Part shown: positions 28,390 through 38,832 of the stretch, one piece after another
How the letters are laid out: the number at the start of each line of letters is the position of its first letter
How positions within the stretch are numbered: position 1 is the first letter of the stretch
Assembly (NCBI GenBank): GCA_003116975.1
Contig: BGKB01000061.1
Location: 186,001 to 250,000 of the forward strand
Length of the DNA stretch: 64,000 nt
Reading direction: 5' to 3'
DNA from: Aurantiochytrium sp. KH105
Lineage: Eukaryota; Sar; Bigyra; Thraustochytrida; Thraustochytriidae
Made by a program: the position numbers and the translations under genes
The notes under the pieces: model-generated
What the model saw: the letters and a program-made list of their open reading frames with translations, nothing else
Told to the model about the DNA's origin: nothing
Databases searched by the model: none

Positions 28390-29133
28390 ATGGGGGCGGC
28401 GGCGTCTGCGCAGGTCGGTCCGAAGCCAACCGAGACACAGGAAAAGCAAGCATCTACGAGCGGAAGCGGCAAGGGCAGCACAGATTCGGCACTTCGCAAG
28501 TCCATGCGCGGACGCGTATCCGTCATGGGCAAAATTGCAATGCCTCAGGTGAAGCGAGCGGGTACAGGCGAAAGGAACTTTCTCGGCGTAGCGCTGCAGT
28601 TCGATAACAAAAAGGAAGTCGCGCCAGCAGGATGTCTCAAGTGCACGTGCGAGCGACAATATAATCTTGCTGCAATCGAAACCTCGAACGAATTGTTTGT
28701 GGTCGAGTACATCCAGGAGGAACTGAAAAAGGTTGCCACGTATTTTACGAATTCCAAGCAATCAGGCATGACTGCGCGTGGCGCCAAATTCATGGGCCCA
28801 TGGTTCCATGCCGATCTTGAAACAGAAATTCCGCTGACCATTCGTCACCTTTCCCCGCCTCATGAGGGTGCAAAGTGGGTCGAAGCCTGGCATGTGACGC
28901 GCTATATTGGCTACCTGGACCCTTACACAAGGCAAAAGTCCCGCTTTCGTCTCTGGAGGCGCGTTGGGCGATTTAGTGATGAACATATCGAGAAGGCTAC
29001 CGCTGCCGCTGCCGCTGAGGCGACCGCTGCCGCAACCGAAGCTGACGCAACTGAAGAAGACGATTCTGCAAAGCCAGCAGATCCTGAAGCAGGACCTATC
29101 GCACCAGAAGCAGACGACCGTGTTGAGATTTGA
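28390..29133 (+). CDS. Unknown 247-residue protein with N-myristoylation signal
   Basis: The protein starts MGAAASAQ: Gly2 with Ser/Thr at position 6 or 7 fits an N-myristoylation signal, and an adjacent polar disordered tail supports it. Residues about 58-200 look folded (GERNFLGVALQFDNKKEV; a CLKCTC cysteine cluster; GAKFMGPWFHADLETEI; GAKWVEAWHVTRYIGYLDPY). The C-terminus is an Ala/Glu-rich tail. I do not recognise the fold. The composition is coding-like, the start context is good and the length clearly exceeds chance. It may be a lineage-specific membrane-associated protein. The nearest neighbours give no functional hint. Confidence 0.7.
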   Translation: MGAAASAQVGPKPTETQEKQASTSGSGKGSTDSALRKSMRGRVSVMGKIAMPQVKRAGTGERNFLGVALQFDNKKEVAPAGCLKCTCERQYNLAAIETSNELFVVEYIQEELKKVATYFTNSKQSGMTARGAKFMGPWFHADLETEIPLTIRHLSPPHEGAKWVEAWHVTRYIGYLDPYTRQKSRFRLWRRVGRFSDEHIEKATAAAAAEATAAATEADATEEDDSAKPADPEAGPIAPEADDRVEI

Positions 29134-30302
29134 AGAAAAAGGTTTTCGACGACGACGCACCAATTGAGCATCTTCGACAAAATGATAATGAATATTGGAT
29201 CTGCCATGATGCATGATTGATCGTTTGCGTCGCACACAAGTCTTTAGCCAAGCTATCGGATACTGTTAGTACGTTGTGTTTTGACGGGGCACTGGCCGCA
29301 CCAAGAAAAACCCTCCAGCTCTTCATCCTCAGCTTGAATCATTTGGCAACAAAAGCATTGCTTGGGATCCTCGTTTTCATTCATTTTAGATTGTACGAGC
29401 TCTTTTCTTGATATGTTGGCGTTTGAGATGCGACCCAGGTGTTTCTTTTTAAAGGTACTCGCCGTGTAAATTATGGACGTTGAAGCGCTTTGGCAGTCTG
29501 CCCATGTTTCGTGCCCACAACACTGCGACGACATCGAGAGATTGAATATATGTATTTCGTTCATGCCACTTTCGTCAGCCCCTCAGTCTGCACGTAATTA
29601 AGTACTTCGCTTCGTCAGTCTTCAAGTTGTCTATACCTCTGTTTCCCGCTAATAAGTCGGCAACGCCATGGAGGAAGTTACTTTGGTTCCTACCATTTCC
29701 GCACATTACTTCAACACGGGCGAACAGCGTTTGCGTTTCGCTTCCAGGCTGCAGGGCCTTCCACCCGGTCGTTTGTTTCTCTGGCTTTTTTCTTGCACAT
29801 GCTTGAAGCTTCGAAACTTTGAGACGACGACGGTGCCACATCGACTGCGACTGCTTCACCTCCACAAATTCGGGAGACTGCGACGATGGAGGAACGCGAG
29901 AGCTGTGTCATCATCAGAGTAGTAGATTCCGGTAAAAGCGGACTCGAGCTGGCTAAGGAATGAGTTTCACGCAGTAGGCCTCGACATAAACCAGTGGTAC
30001 TATAAGCAAGCCACGCGAGGATGTCAAAAAATGTCCGTCCTAAAAATGCCCCATGTCGTTGCTGTTGATCATTGTGCGCGCATCGTGGATTCTTGAGCCT
30101 GAGCCTGAGGATGATCTTCGGGAACGTACACGCAGATCCAGATCAACAAGCAGCTCGCGGCGGCACCGTACGGGCGGACGTGCGAGCGGCAAGAGTCGCA
30201 AGCAGACTAGCTAGCTAGCTGGCAAGACGCAGCGTAGGCCCCGAGACTGAAGCGGTGCGCGGCGTGCGTCTCACGCAAACGGTAAGGCCAAGAGCGGGAA
30301 AG
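29134..30302. other. Intergenic region without a convincing gene
   Basis: About 1.2 kb separate two plus-strand genes. The left part would hold the 3' end of the MG-starting gene and the right part the RCC1 promoter; a CTAGCTAGCTAGCT run lies at 30209-30222. A minus-strand ORF (29564-29253, 103 codons, ATG start) has a CFCC...WCGQC cysteine pattern but no recognised family, so I do not call it. Confidence 0.4.
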
Positions 30303-31640
30303 ATGAGCATGGGCATCTTGGCGAGGCTAGGCGCCGCAGCTCGCACTCGCGTGGCGGCGACAGCGACAACGACGGCGAGAACGGGAGGGCGAGGCAAAGG
30401 CGCAGAACGAGGCAGCGCTCTGATAGTGCCCGCCACCGGAGCGCTCGCATTTGCAGCTCTTGCGACTGCCACAGCGGTAACCAGCACGGAGGAGTCGAGA
30501 ACCTCGTGCGAGGCCGCCGCGAAGAAGCTCTTGCTCTGGGGCGCGAACGGCTTTGGACAACTGGGTCTTGGATCTGCTTCGGACGAGTCATCGCCAGAAT
30601 GCGCTGGTTCTGATCTTGATGTGGAGCCTGCATTTGTCTCGTGCTTTGGTCAAAGCTCTGGTTTTATCACCACAGATGGCGAGGTCTACACATTTGGGCG
30701 CTCCATGTACGGGAGCATTGGCCAGGGCGATACGGTGGAGAACTGTTCGGTCCCAGAGCATATTCCCGAGCTTACCGACCAACATGTCAAGGTACTGAGC
30801 ATGGGCGAGTTTCACATGGCCGCCATTGACGGCAAGGGCCGCCTGTGGACCGCAGGTCGCAACTGGACCGGGGAGCTTGGTCGCGGAGGCGACTCAACGC
30901 GGCCCGACGCCGTTCAGGATCCAGCAGGTGCTCGTTTTGTCGATGTCGCGTGTGGCCGTTCCTTCACTGCGGCTGTTTCCGAGGATGGTCGCGTCTTTAC
31001 CTGCGGCAATGGGCGCCAAGGCGTTCTCGGCAGTGGCGCGTACACGAACAAGGAGACCTTTTCAGCTGTGGATGCCAAGTTTTTCGGCGGCGAGAAAGCG
31101 ATGCGCGTAGCGGCTGGTGAGGAAGTGCTCATGGTTCTCACGCAAAGCGGCAAGTTGTACGCATGCGGCAACGATGACTATGGCAAGCTGGGCATCGGTG
31201 GCCGAAGCAAGGTTCGTATTCAGACGGAGCCGCAGCTTGTCAATGCACTTTACCGGGAAAAGATTGTCCAGGTGTCATGCGGCAGCATGCACTGCGCGGC
31301 CATTGATGAGAAGGGCGCTCTGTACACGTGGGGCTGTGGCTCTGACGGCCGTCTGGGCCATGGATCCAAGAGCGATGTGGCGACGCCGACCCAGGTTCAT
31401 GCGCTCAAGGGTAAAAAGGTTGTTCAAGTCGCTTGCGGTGGCTCCCATACCCTTGCGTTGCTCGAGGACGGCAGTGTCTATGCCTTTGGCAAGGGCAGAA
31501 ACGGCCAGCTCGCTGCGGGAGATAGTCTTGAGTCTGTGGCTGCCTATCGTACGACGCCGCACCATGTTCAGGCACTGGTTGATTTCAAGGTTCTTTCCAT
31601 CACTGCCGGAGGTGATCACTCGGCCTGCATTACGGCATAG
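30303..31640 (+). CDS. RCC1-repeat beta-propeller protein with organelle-type presequence
   Basis: From about residue 75 to the end the protein is a run of RCC1 repeats (LLLWGANGFGQLGLG, then VYTFGRSMYGSIGQG, LWTAGRNWTGELGRG, VFTCGNGRQGVLGSG, LYACGNDDYGKLGIG, LYTWGCGSDGRLGHG, VYAFGKGRNGQLAAG), enough for one seven-bladed propeller. The first 35 residues are Arg/Ala/Thr-rich without acids (MSMGILARLGAAARTRVAAT), followed by a hydrophobic stretch (IVPATGALAFAALATATAV). This looks like a mitochondrial presequence plus a sorting or membrane segment, so it is closer to mitochondrial RCC1-like proteins (RCC1L type) than to nuclear RCC1. I chose ATG 30303; an upstream in-frame start would need a non-ATG codon or lack targeting character. 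It is convergent with the 5-phosphatase. Confidence 0.85.
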   Translation: MSMGILARLGAAARTRVAATATTTARTGGRGKGAERGSALIVPATGALAFAALATATAVTSTEESRTSCEAAAKKLLLWGANGFGQLGLGSASDESSPECAGSDLDVEPAFVSCFGQSSGFITTDGEVYTFGRSMYGSIGQGDTVENCSVPEHIPELTDQHVKVLSMGEFHMAAIDGKGRLWTAGRNWTGELGRGGDSTRPDAVQDPAGARFVDVACGRSFTAAVSEDGRVFTCGNGRQGVLGSGAYTNKETFSAVDAKFFGGEKAMRVAAGEEVLMVLTQSGKLYACGNDDYGKLGIGGRSKVRIQTEPQLVNALYREKIVQVSCGSMHCAAIDEKGALYTWGCGSDGRLGHGSKSDVATPTQVHALKGKKVVQVACGGSHTLALLEDGSVYAFGKGRNGQLAAGDSLESVAAYRTTPHHVQALVDFKVLSITAGGDHSACITA

Positions 31641-31995
31641 TCTCTCTCTCTCTCCCTCTCTCTCATGCGCACGCGTGCTGCGTTCGAAACAAAGATGCAG
31701 ACATTGACGCTATCGCTACGTTCACATGTGGGGAGCTTTCACCGAGCGAATTTACGGATAATTTTTTTTTATCAGGAGATCAAAATAGCATCGCCAACCA
31801 ATAGAAACAAAAAAAGAAGAGAAAAAGGAAAAGCAACAACGAAAAACAACATAACAAATGACACACAATTTTAAAAATCGGGCCGCCGCACGACAAGCAA
31901 AGACAAACAAAGTCACGCGGCGGTCCAATCACTTCTACAACAGTGTTTTGTGAGAAAAAGGAAAAGGGTGCCCAGAATAAAACAGAAAAACACAA
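31641..31995. other. Convergent intergenic spacer
   Basis: The spacer begins with a (CT)n run just after the RCC1 stop (31641-31666), then is A-rich (31800-31860). It probably carries the 3' ends of both convergent genes. I see no gene in it. Confidence 0.5.
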
Positions 31996-34900
31996 TCACA
32001 ACGGGGGCGGCGGAGGTGGGACAGATGTCAGTGTCCAGCGATTTCGACGTCCCGAACGTCGCGAACTCTCCTCATCAAGTTCATCGCCAGGGTCTGATGG
32101 CGATGGCGACGGAGGCGGAGGAGGTGGGGGAGGGTATCTTGAAGTCGCTTCGGACGAACGACCATCCCCATGCGCGATGGCGGCCACAGCGAGGGTCAAC
32201 ATTGCCGCTGCGCTTGCGACGCTCTCGCTGCGGAAGAGCTTGGAACCATTATCTCTCTTCAAGACGCTTTCATCGTCCTCGAATTCAGCGTCGTCGTCAG
32301 AAAACTCCGAGAGCGCGGCGTCTCGGGTATCCGGAGGATAAAAGGGAGGGGGCGATTCGATATTATCAGGATCTTCTTCCAGATACGGTTCCATTTCATC
32401 CGGATATGCATATGAAGGACGCATCGACGCGGGAGGAGGAACTGAAGGAGGCGGCGGCGGTAAGGTCCTTCCTCCGCGCTGACTGCCATTGCGCGACCCC
32501 GAGTCCCACGCAGAGTCGTGAACCACAACAGGCGATGGTAACGAAAGGGACGATGCGCCGGCCCTGACAAATGAGGCCTCCCGCGCCCTGATCTCGGATG
32601 AGACAACTTCTTCGTCGCTCTCGTAATCCGAGTCCTTGGGGAAGGCAGCGTCACTGTGCACAGACTCAAGAGCTTCGATCCACGCCAGCTTGTCCGAGCG
32701 CGACTCGACGGCTAGAAGCATGGTGACCAGGCCCGATGCGTCCGGTCCAATAGGACGGCACTCGTGCACTGCAAAAGAGAATTCCAAATGATCGTCAATC
32801 GTCACATGGCGCATGTCCAGCACAGCGAGCACATTGTGCGTGGGACGAACGGACTTGCGTTTTGGTACCGGTTGGCTCAGCAAAAAGGCACGCCCATCCT
32901 TGTACAAGTTAAGGTACACCCGCGTCGAGACTCGCGTGTACGACTTGTGATACTTGACCTGGGCAGCGCCCGAACGCACTAGAGGGGGAAGTTCGAGGCT
33001 GCCAAAGACACCTTCTTCCGAGGACGGGCTCGGTACGTAGCCAGGACCCTTGCGCGCCGAGCGCCGCGCATCCTCTGTGGGGGGCAATATACAGATTTCA
33101 CCCATGAGCTTGCCGATTTGCAGCCCACCACAAATGATGGGCTCGGAAAATGGGATCGTCGGGGTGACCTTTGCCGTCCAAGCCTTGAGTCCGTTTCGGC
33201 TGACAAAGCCACCAACAGCCTGCACAACGTTGCGCAGGGAGATGCAGCTCTGGCCATTAAGCACAACATGCCGTGGACGGGCTAGGTTGTTGGCCATTTC
33301 TTGCATCTGCTCGCTGGTCTTGGCGTTGAGGAGGATATGATGTAATGACAGCACCTCCTCGTCTTTCGTGGAGGGGCTGCTCAAGTGCACAAAGAGATGC
33401 TGAGATTTGAGGAAAAGGGGGTCAAAGACGATGGGTTTGAGAAGAGGCACACCGATTTGAGGGTCAAAAGCGTAGTACAAGTCCTGAAAGGCACCCGTGC
33501 CCTGGTAGGCGAACCGCTGTGCGCCTTTTTTGCCAGCGCGGAGGTCTGGACTCAACTCTGTGCCCGCAGCAGCTGCCGACCATTCGATTTGGTGCAAGAT
33601 GGGGGAAGCGATGCACATGTTGATCCATGAGGGTAGCGGCGAGCCATCTTGCGTCGCATCCAGGCTAACGACAACATTTTGCAACTGGATGCGCGGTGCT
33701 CCGAGGCCAACAGCTTCTCTTGGCGCGACAAAAAAGTCGCCATTGTGCGACGTCCAGCCGCCCTCGTCCTCCATGTGAAGGGCAATCTGCCGACGTGGGT
33801 TCGAAGGAAGCACCTCTTCTTGGTCTACAGCCACCGCCTCGATATCAGCAAAAGCGCTAGTTTCACTGGCAGCAGGCTGATTCCCTTCATTCGGGCCAGT
33901 TGCATGAGGGCCGTTTGTCAAACGCAATCCGTGAAGCTTGGGACCTTTCTTCGAGACGCGCTCCGCGAGACGACGGAGCGTTGAGCTGGCAGCGTTGAGG
34001 GAGAGATTTTGATTCAAAGGACCCAGCTGAGGCCCGGAACGTACTATTTTGCGGGTTTCGGTAACCTCGCGAGTCGTTGGCGAGGTGAGGGGATGAAGCG
34101 GCCAAGAGTACTCGTGGCGGAGCGCTAGCGTAAACTCGGCCCCGACAGGACGGTGATCCGAGATCATGATACCGTCTGCGCAAAAGTATCGCTGCAAGAC
34201 TACAGAATCCTTGGATCCGGGATGAGAATGCCACAAGATGCGGTCCGTGTACGAGGGGGGTTGCTCCTTTTTGTTGCTAAGCTCGCGCCGCCCTCGCTTC
34301 CAGCGATACGTCGGTGGAAAGTCTGGGACGGGAGAAGTGAATCCATGAAACGCCGTGCCATCCTTGAGCTGATGCTGCAATTGGTCATTCAGGTGCAGCA
34401 AGTTGTAATTCTTGAGCGTTGTGGCTCTGGCGGCCTGCTTGAAGTCGAGCTCCACGCGGTAATTGAGGTCGCCCAAAAAGAAGAGCTGTTCGAAGAACAG
34501 CGTGGGTTCGAGCGGGAAAGCGTCGATGCGCGCCGCGGGACCGTGCAGCGACAGCTTGGACATGATTTGCGTGTAATTCAAATTGCGCTCAGAGACTTTG
34601 TGCTGCTGTGCGCTCAAGTGGGCATTGATGAAGCAAATGGGGATGTCGCGCCACCGAAAGCCAATGCCCACGCCGCCCTTGTTGCCAAGTTGCACCGCGG
34701 ATCCCAAGCGCAGTCCGGTCTTCACAGACCCGGCGGATCGAGAGTTTATGTGGGGAAGTTCTTCCATGTGCACAAAAACCAAGAGAACCACCTCCCACAT
34801 GCGTACGCCCATCGGACTGGCATAATTATCACCAAGGTATGCTGCGATGGCCTTTTCCCATTCGTCAAACTTGGAGCTCACCTCTTGCAAGCCAATGGCA

Positions 34901-37080
34901 TACATTTTGATGGGTTTGCTCTCCGTCGACCGAGGAATCCATTCGCTAAGCCCGTCGCGAGACTTGGGTGGCGAGGCATCACCTACATTAAAGGTTCCAA
35001 TGAAGATGTTGGCCTGCGTCTCGAACCACTCCTGGTTGATGGCGCTCCAAGCGTGCTGCTGCAGGAATGAGGCATCCGTGACATCTAGCGAGGGCGCGGG
35101 CACGGGTTTGGCCGCACGTTGCCGTTTGAGTGTGAATGTCTTGATTTGCCGGCGTGCATTGGCTTCGCGAAGCAACATGTTTTCCCCGGCTTCGCGCAGC
35201 GCATTCAGCACGGAGAGGAACCGGTTTGCCTCTTCGATGGTACGGCAATCCAAGGTAAAATGAAAGGGCTCAACGTCCTGCTCGTCGTAGTCATAGTCTC
35301 CCAAAGTCGCGGGAGAGTTCTGGCGACGCAAGGTCGCCCCCCTGCCGGTGGCTTCCGTGCCGTCGGGCTCCTTGGCATTCCTTTTCTTTTCGGTCTTGCT
35401 CAAGCAAACGAATTTCCATGCATCTCCGCGACCGTCGTCGTCGCCATCGTCAAGAGAGCGAATGCCGGCCTCAAAGACGTCGAACGAGGCGTGCGAGCCT
35501 GTGGCCGACCAGACGGGCGGTTCGAGTTCTGGATGGTGGACTCCCTGAAAGTCTACCTGGACGCGCGTGAGGTGCTTGGCCACCACTTTGGCCGTCAATT
35601 GAGCGGGAGACACCACGCGCACGGCAAATTTCTCTTTTGAAGTTGGCGTGATGATGCCCGAAGCGGTGTACTTGAAAAGATGAATACGTCCCAAATAGGG
35701 ATTGATGGCCAAGGTGCGCAAGCCCCGCTTGCGCTCGAAGTTGCCCCGAAAGATCGACCACCCGCCTTGGAAGTCGATCGTGCACGCTCCACTGTTCAGC
35801 GTTCTCCGCATCTGCACTTTGACTTTACCAACAAGTGCTCGCTTGAGAGCCTTGCTAATGAACCGCAAGTCATTGTGAGACTCAAAGACAATATTTTCCA
35901 CGACATGATGCAGCGGCAGTTTGGACTCCATGCGCGAGCTTCTTCCCCCTGGAAAGAGTTTCAACGACCGAGTGCGCGTCGCCATGCCCTTGAACGAGGT
36001 ACTCTTGCGGACGGGGGATCGAGGCACAAAGTTGTCGTGGCCCAAGAGGTCCGAGTCATCAGCATCGGCTTGCAGCTTGAGCACTTCATCTTCGCTGATG
36101 GCCGTTCCGTCTGTTTCAATGTGAAGGGTGAGTCCGAGTGCGTTGTATCCGTGTTGAATAAATCCAGTGATTTCCGGGAGCCTATATGCGGCCAGAACTC
36201 CCCCGGAGATATGGCTTACGATCTGCAACAGACGCCTTCGCAAGGACAGCAAGAGACTTGCAGGTTCTGCTTGCCCAAAGCAATTATACCTCGATACGTA
36301 AAGTTGTTCCCACTCGACGTCGGGCGCCGACCGCTTGAGCGTGCGCTCGAGCGTGCGTTGATACCTTTGCCGCGCGAGATAGGTCGATGCTTCTTCGAGT
36401 TCACGTTCGGCCTCAGAGATGTCCAGCATTTCCTGGATATTTTTGATTTTCCCTGGCCTTCCCGCGCGTTGGTCAGCGCGAGCTTCTGCGTCCTCGCGAA
36501 GGCGGGCGCGATGCGCCTCTTCGTCGTCACTTTCGGAGTGGCCTTCATCGTCGTTGCCATCGTCGTCGTCGTCGTCGTCGTCATCGTCTTCCGAGTCGGA
36601 GTCGTCGAGTCGAGCACCTGGCCTTTCTGAGGGTGGCCTTGGACTCACGGCCTTGCGCAGGGTCTGGAAACCCTGCAGGCGGGGTTGGTCGTTTCCTTGC
36701 ATGGTCGAGAGATGGCGATGGCGATGCTGCTCCAGGTTGTGGTTCCCCTTCCACGTAATCACCTTGTCGAGCGAGGGTCGCAGTTCGCGCACCGTGTCGA
36801 GGAACTGCTCCAGGAACGAGCTGTTTTTGAAGGAGACCGTGACCTTGAAGAGCAGCGAGCCGGCCTTTTTCAGCCGCACCGTTTGCTCGTCGACGACGTG
36901 GATGGAGCTCACATCGCGCAGGTTCAGGGTCGCGGTGGCGTTCCCGAAGTCATCCACGAGGATCACCTTTTGCTTCGCGCCCAGCGTCACCACCTTGAGC
37001 GCCACGCTTCCCCTGCTCACGCCCACCTCGTCCACGTCAAAGACCTGCTCCAGCGCCCCTTGGTCCTCCTCGTGCGGCAT
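31996..37080 (-). CDS. Large inositol polyphosphate 5-phosphatase
   Basis: The enzyme would remove the 5-phosphate from PI(4,5)P2/PI(3,4,5)P3-type lipids or soluble inositol phosphates at membranes. The catalytic domain (about 691-985 of 1694) is intact: IFIGTFNVGDASPP, LQEVSSKFDEW, GNKGGVGIGF, FINAHLSA, FFLGDLNYR, PSYTDRILWHS and ISDHRPVGAEF. Before it, a PH-like segment lies near the N-terminus (about 20-100) and a second PH-like region at about 330-690. After it come a C2-like segment (from IQLQNVVVSLDA) and a third PH-like region (near VYLNLYKDGRAFLLSQP). The C-terminus has two polyproline runs that could bind SH3, WW or EVH1 domains. The frame continues upstream to a GTG (37179), but the first in-frame ATG is 37080, so I use that. 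Confidence 0.9.
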   Translation of the reverse strand: MPHEEDQGALEQVFDVDEVGVSRGSVALKVVTLGAKQKVILVDDFGNATATLNLRDVSSIHVVDEQTVRLKKAGSLLFKVTVSFKNSSFLEQFLDTVRELRPSLDKVITWKGNHNLEQHRHRHLSTMQGNDQPRLQGFQTLRKAVSPRPPSERPGARLDDSDSEDDDDDDDDDDGNDDEGHSESDDEEAHRARLREDAEARADQRAGRPGKIKNIQEMLDISEAERELEEASTYLARQRYQRTLERTLKRSAPDVEWEQLYVSRYNCFGQAEPASLLLSLRRRLLQIVSHISGGVLAAYRLPEITGFIQHGYNALGLTLHIETDGTAISEDEVLKLQADADDSDLLGHDNFVPRSPVRKSTSFKGMATRTRSLKLFPGGRSSRMESKLPLHHVVENIVFESHNDLRFISKALKRALVGKVKVQMRRTLNSGACTIDFQGGWSIFRGNFERKRGLRTLAINPYLGRIHLFKYTASGIITPTSKEKFAVRVVSPAQLTAKVVAKHLTRVQVDFQGVHHPELEPPVWSATGSHASFDVFEAGIRSLDDGDDDGRGDAWKFVCLSKTEKKRNAKEPDGTEATGRGATLRRQNSPATLGDYDYDEQDVEPFHFTLDCRTIEEANRFLSVLNALREAGENMLLREANARRQIKTFTLKRQRAAKPVPAPSLDVTDASFLQQHAWSAINQEWFETQANIFIGTFNVGDASPPKSRDGLSEWIPRSTESKPIKMYAIGLQEVSSKFDEWEKAIAAYLGDNYASPMGVRMWEVVLLVFVHMEELPHINSRSAGSVKTGLRLGSAVQLGNKGGVGIGFRWRDIPICFINAHLSAQQHKVSERNLNYTQIMSKLSLHGPAARIDAFPLEPTLFFEQLFFLGDLNYRVELDFKQAARATTLKNYNLLHLNDQLQHQLKDGTAFHGFTSPVPDFPPTYRWKRGRRELSNKKEQPPSYTDRILWHSHPGSKDSVVLQRYFCADGIMISDHRPVGAEFTLALRHEYSWPLHPLTSPTTREVTETRKIVRSGPQLGPLNQNLSLNAASSTLRRLAERVSKKGPKLHGLRLTNGPHATGPNEGNQPAASETSAFADIEAVAVDQEEVLPSNPRRQIALHMEDEGGWTSHNGDFFVAPREAVGLGAPRIQLQNVVVSLDATQDGSPLPSWINMCIASPILHQIEWSAAAAGTELSPDLRAGKKGAQRFAYQGTGAFQDLYYAFDPQIGVPLLKPIVFDPLFLKSQHLFVHLSSPSTKDEEVLSLHHILLNAKTSEQMQEMANNLARPRHVVLNGQSCISLRNVVQAVGGFVSRNGLKAWTAKVTPTIPFSEPIICGGLQIGKLMGEICILPPTEDARRSARKGPGYVPSPSSEEGVFGSLELPPLVRSGAAQVKYHKSYTRVSTRVYLNLYKDGRAFLLSQPVPKRKSVRPTHNVLAVLDMRHVTIDDHLEFSFAVHECRPIGPDASGLVTMLLAVESRSDKLAWIEALESVHSDAAFPKDSDYESDEEVVSSEIRAREASFVRAGASSLSLPSPVVVHDSAWDSGSRNGSQRGGRTLPPPPPSVPPPASMRPSYAYPDEMEPYLEEDPDNIESPPPFYPPDTRDAALSEFSDDDAEFEDDESVLKRDNGSKLFRSESVASAAAMLTLAVAAIAHGDGRSSEATSRYPPPPPPPPSPSPSDPGDELDEESSRRSGRRNRWTLTSVPPPPPPL

Positions 37081-38832
37081 CTCGCCCGGAGCACGCTCGC
37101 ACGCTCGCACGCGCGCAGCTGCCGCACGCAAAAGCCCACGCGGCCGGCCCTGGTCTCCTTCGACACCTAGCGACGCCACGCCAGCAACGCGACGCGGCGC
37201 TGGGCGCGCGTCCTCGGGCGTGCGTCCACGTCTCCGTATCGCCTAGTGTTCTCGAGGCAGGCGAGGCAAGCCGCGCTGTGCTCGCTCGCGTCTGCGTGCG
37301 CCTAGCGAGGTTGAGAGAGCTAGCGAGCGAGTCGCCGCGGTGTGCGCCGCTCTGCTCGCCGCTGCTCGCCGCGTACTTCTCGCGCGCGCTCGCCGCCTCC
37401 GGAGCCAGGCGCGGCGCGCGGCCGCGGAGATCGCGCGGCGCGCGGCTCTCTCTCTGTCTCGCGCGCGCGCCCGCGCGGCGCGGCGCGGCGGGCGGGGCGG
37501 GGCGGGGCGGGGCGTCGGGTCTTGCCTCGCGCGCGCTGTCCTTTGCTGTCCGAGCGTGCACGTGCCGCGCGAGGGAGGCAGCCCCGGCCGGCCGATGCAG
37601 AGGCCGCGCGAGGGAGGGAGGAGGGAGGGAGGAGGGAGGAGGGGGAGGACGCAGCAGGCCGCGCAGCGCGGCGCTGCGCTGCGCTGCTCGCCGCCCGAGC
37701 CGCGCGGCGCGAGGCCGTGGGCGAGGGCTGATGGATGGCGCTTTGCTCTTTTTGTCCTTGCGACCGCCCTGCTTGGCTTGCGCTTTGTGTATTTATTTTA
37801 TTCTTTTCTGGATTGGTGGCCCTGTTGTCCGAGTGTGTTTCTCGATTTGTTTCCCTGTTTGCCGCTGTTTGTTTGCGTGTCGATTTTCTGTTCTCCGTGA
37901 AAACGATCAGGACACCGCGCTTACGTCCACGCCTCGGCTCTTGTCCCGATCAGTCTGGCGTCGGCAGGCGTTGATCTCCCTCTCGTGTACTTGCACAACA
38001 ATCTCTCTCTCCCTCGCTCTGTCTTGGCCTAGCTCGCTCGCTCGCTCGCTCGCCTGCGCGCGCGGCATCCCGGGACATGGACTCGCATCCATTTCGGGAT
38101 GGCCGCCCACTGCTCTGCACTGCACTGCAAACAAAAAACTTTAGGGCATTTTTAATGACCAAAGGTGTGCGCGCGCACGGGGACATGCGTGTGTACCCTG
38201 ACGGGGACCCCTCCCTCTCCCGTCACCTTTTTCTTGGCGGGTGATGATGATGCTCAGCTGTCGAGCGGAACTCGCTCGAGAGCCGCGCGCTGCGCGAGAG
38301 CGGGGCGTGGATGGCCGGCATCGGCGCGGCTGTACTTCTTCGTCGACAGCGACTCGCCGCTTCCCCTCCAGGGCTCCAGGACGGGAGGGAGGGTAGTCGG
38401 TCGAAGGCGCAGCAGCAACACCGTCGACACCGTGGGAAAAACTCACGGTTAGGCTTGCACGACCCCGAGTCCGAGTCGGGGAGAAAAGACAGCAAAGGTC
38501 GAAACCCCCGGCCGGCCTCGGGCGGGCGGCGGTGCTGCGGCGCGCTGCGGCCAGGGCGGAGCTTCCGTCGCGGCGGCGACGCGTGACTGCCGGCGGCTGG
38601 CGTCCGGCAAAGCCTGAGGACTTGAGGCCTCAGGACCAACGACCGACCCCTATCCATCGTTGTTGCCGGCCGGCCGACCAAGCGCCTCCGCGCAGTCTCT
38701 CTGAAGCGAAACAAGACCATTCGCGACTCGCGCAGGGCGCAGACAGTGCAAAGATCTTGCTCTGGTCCAAGACGTTCCGCTTTGCTCTTGCACGGCTCGC
38801 ATTCTGAAATAAAAGCAAAGTAGAAGAAGAAC
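37081..38832. other. Divergent GC-rich intergenic region
   Basis: The region (1.75 kb) lies between the 5-phosphatase (minus) and the C2CD3-like gene (plus). From 37100 to 37740 it is extremely GC-rich with GGCGGGGCGGGGCGG and GGGAGGGAGGAG runs. From 37740 it is of lower GC, with a GCTCGCTCGCTCGCTCGC run (38033-38052). It probably holds two promoters and leaders. Long ORFs here are Arg/Ala/Cys-rich and are not called. Confidence 0.45.

Noticed and set aside
29253..29564. 103-codon minus-strand ORF with CFCC and WCGQC
   Set aside because: The Cys spacing fits no zinc-binding family I know, and nothing else supports it, so it is only mentioned in the gap entry.
37278..38144. 288-codon plus-strand ORF in the GC-rich divergent region
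   Set aside because: Arg/Ala/Gly-rich then Cys/Ser-rich with no domain; a composition artefact in a promoter region.
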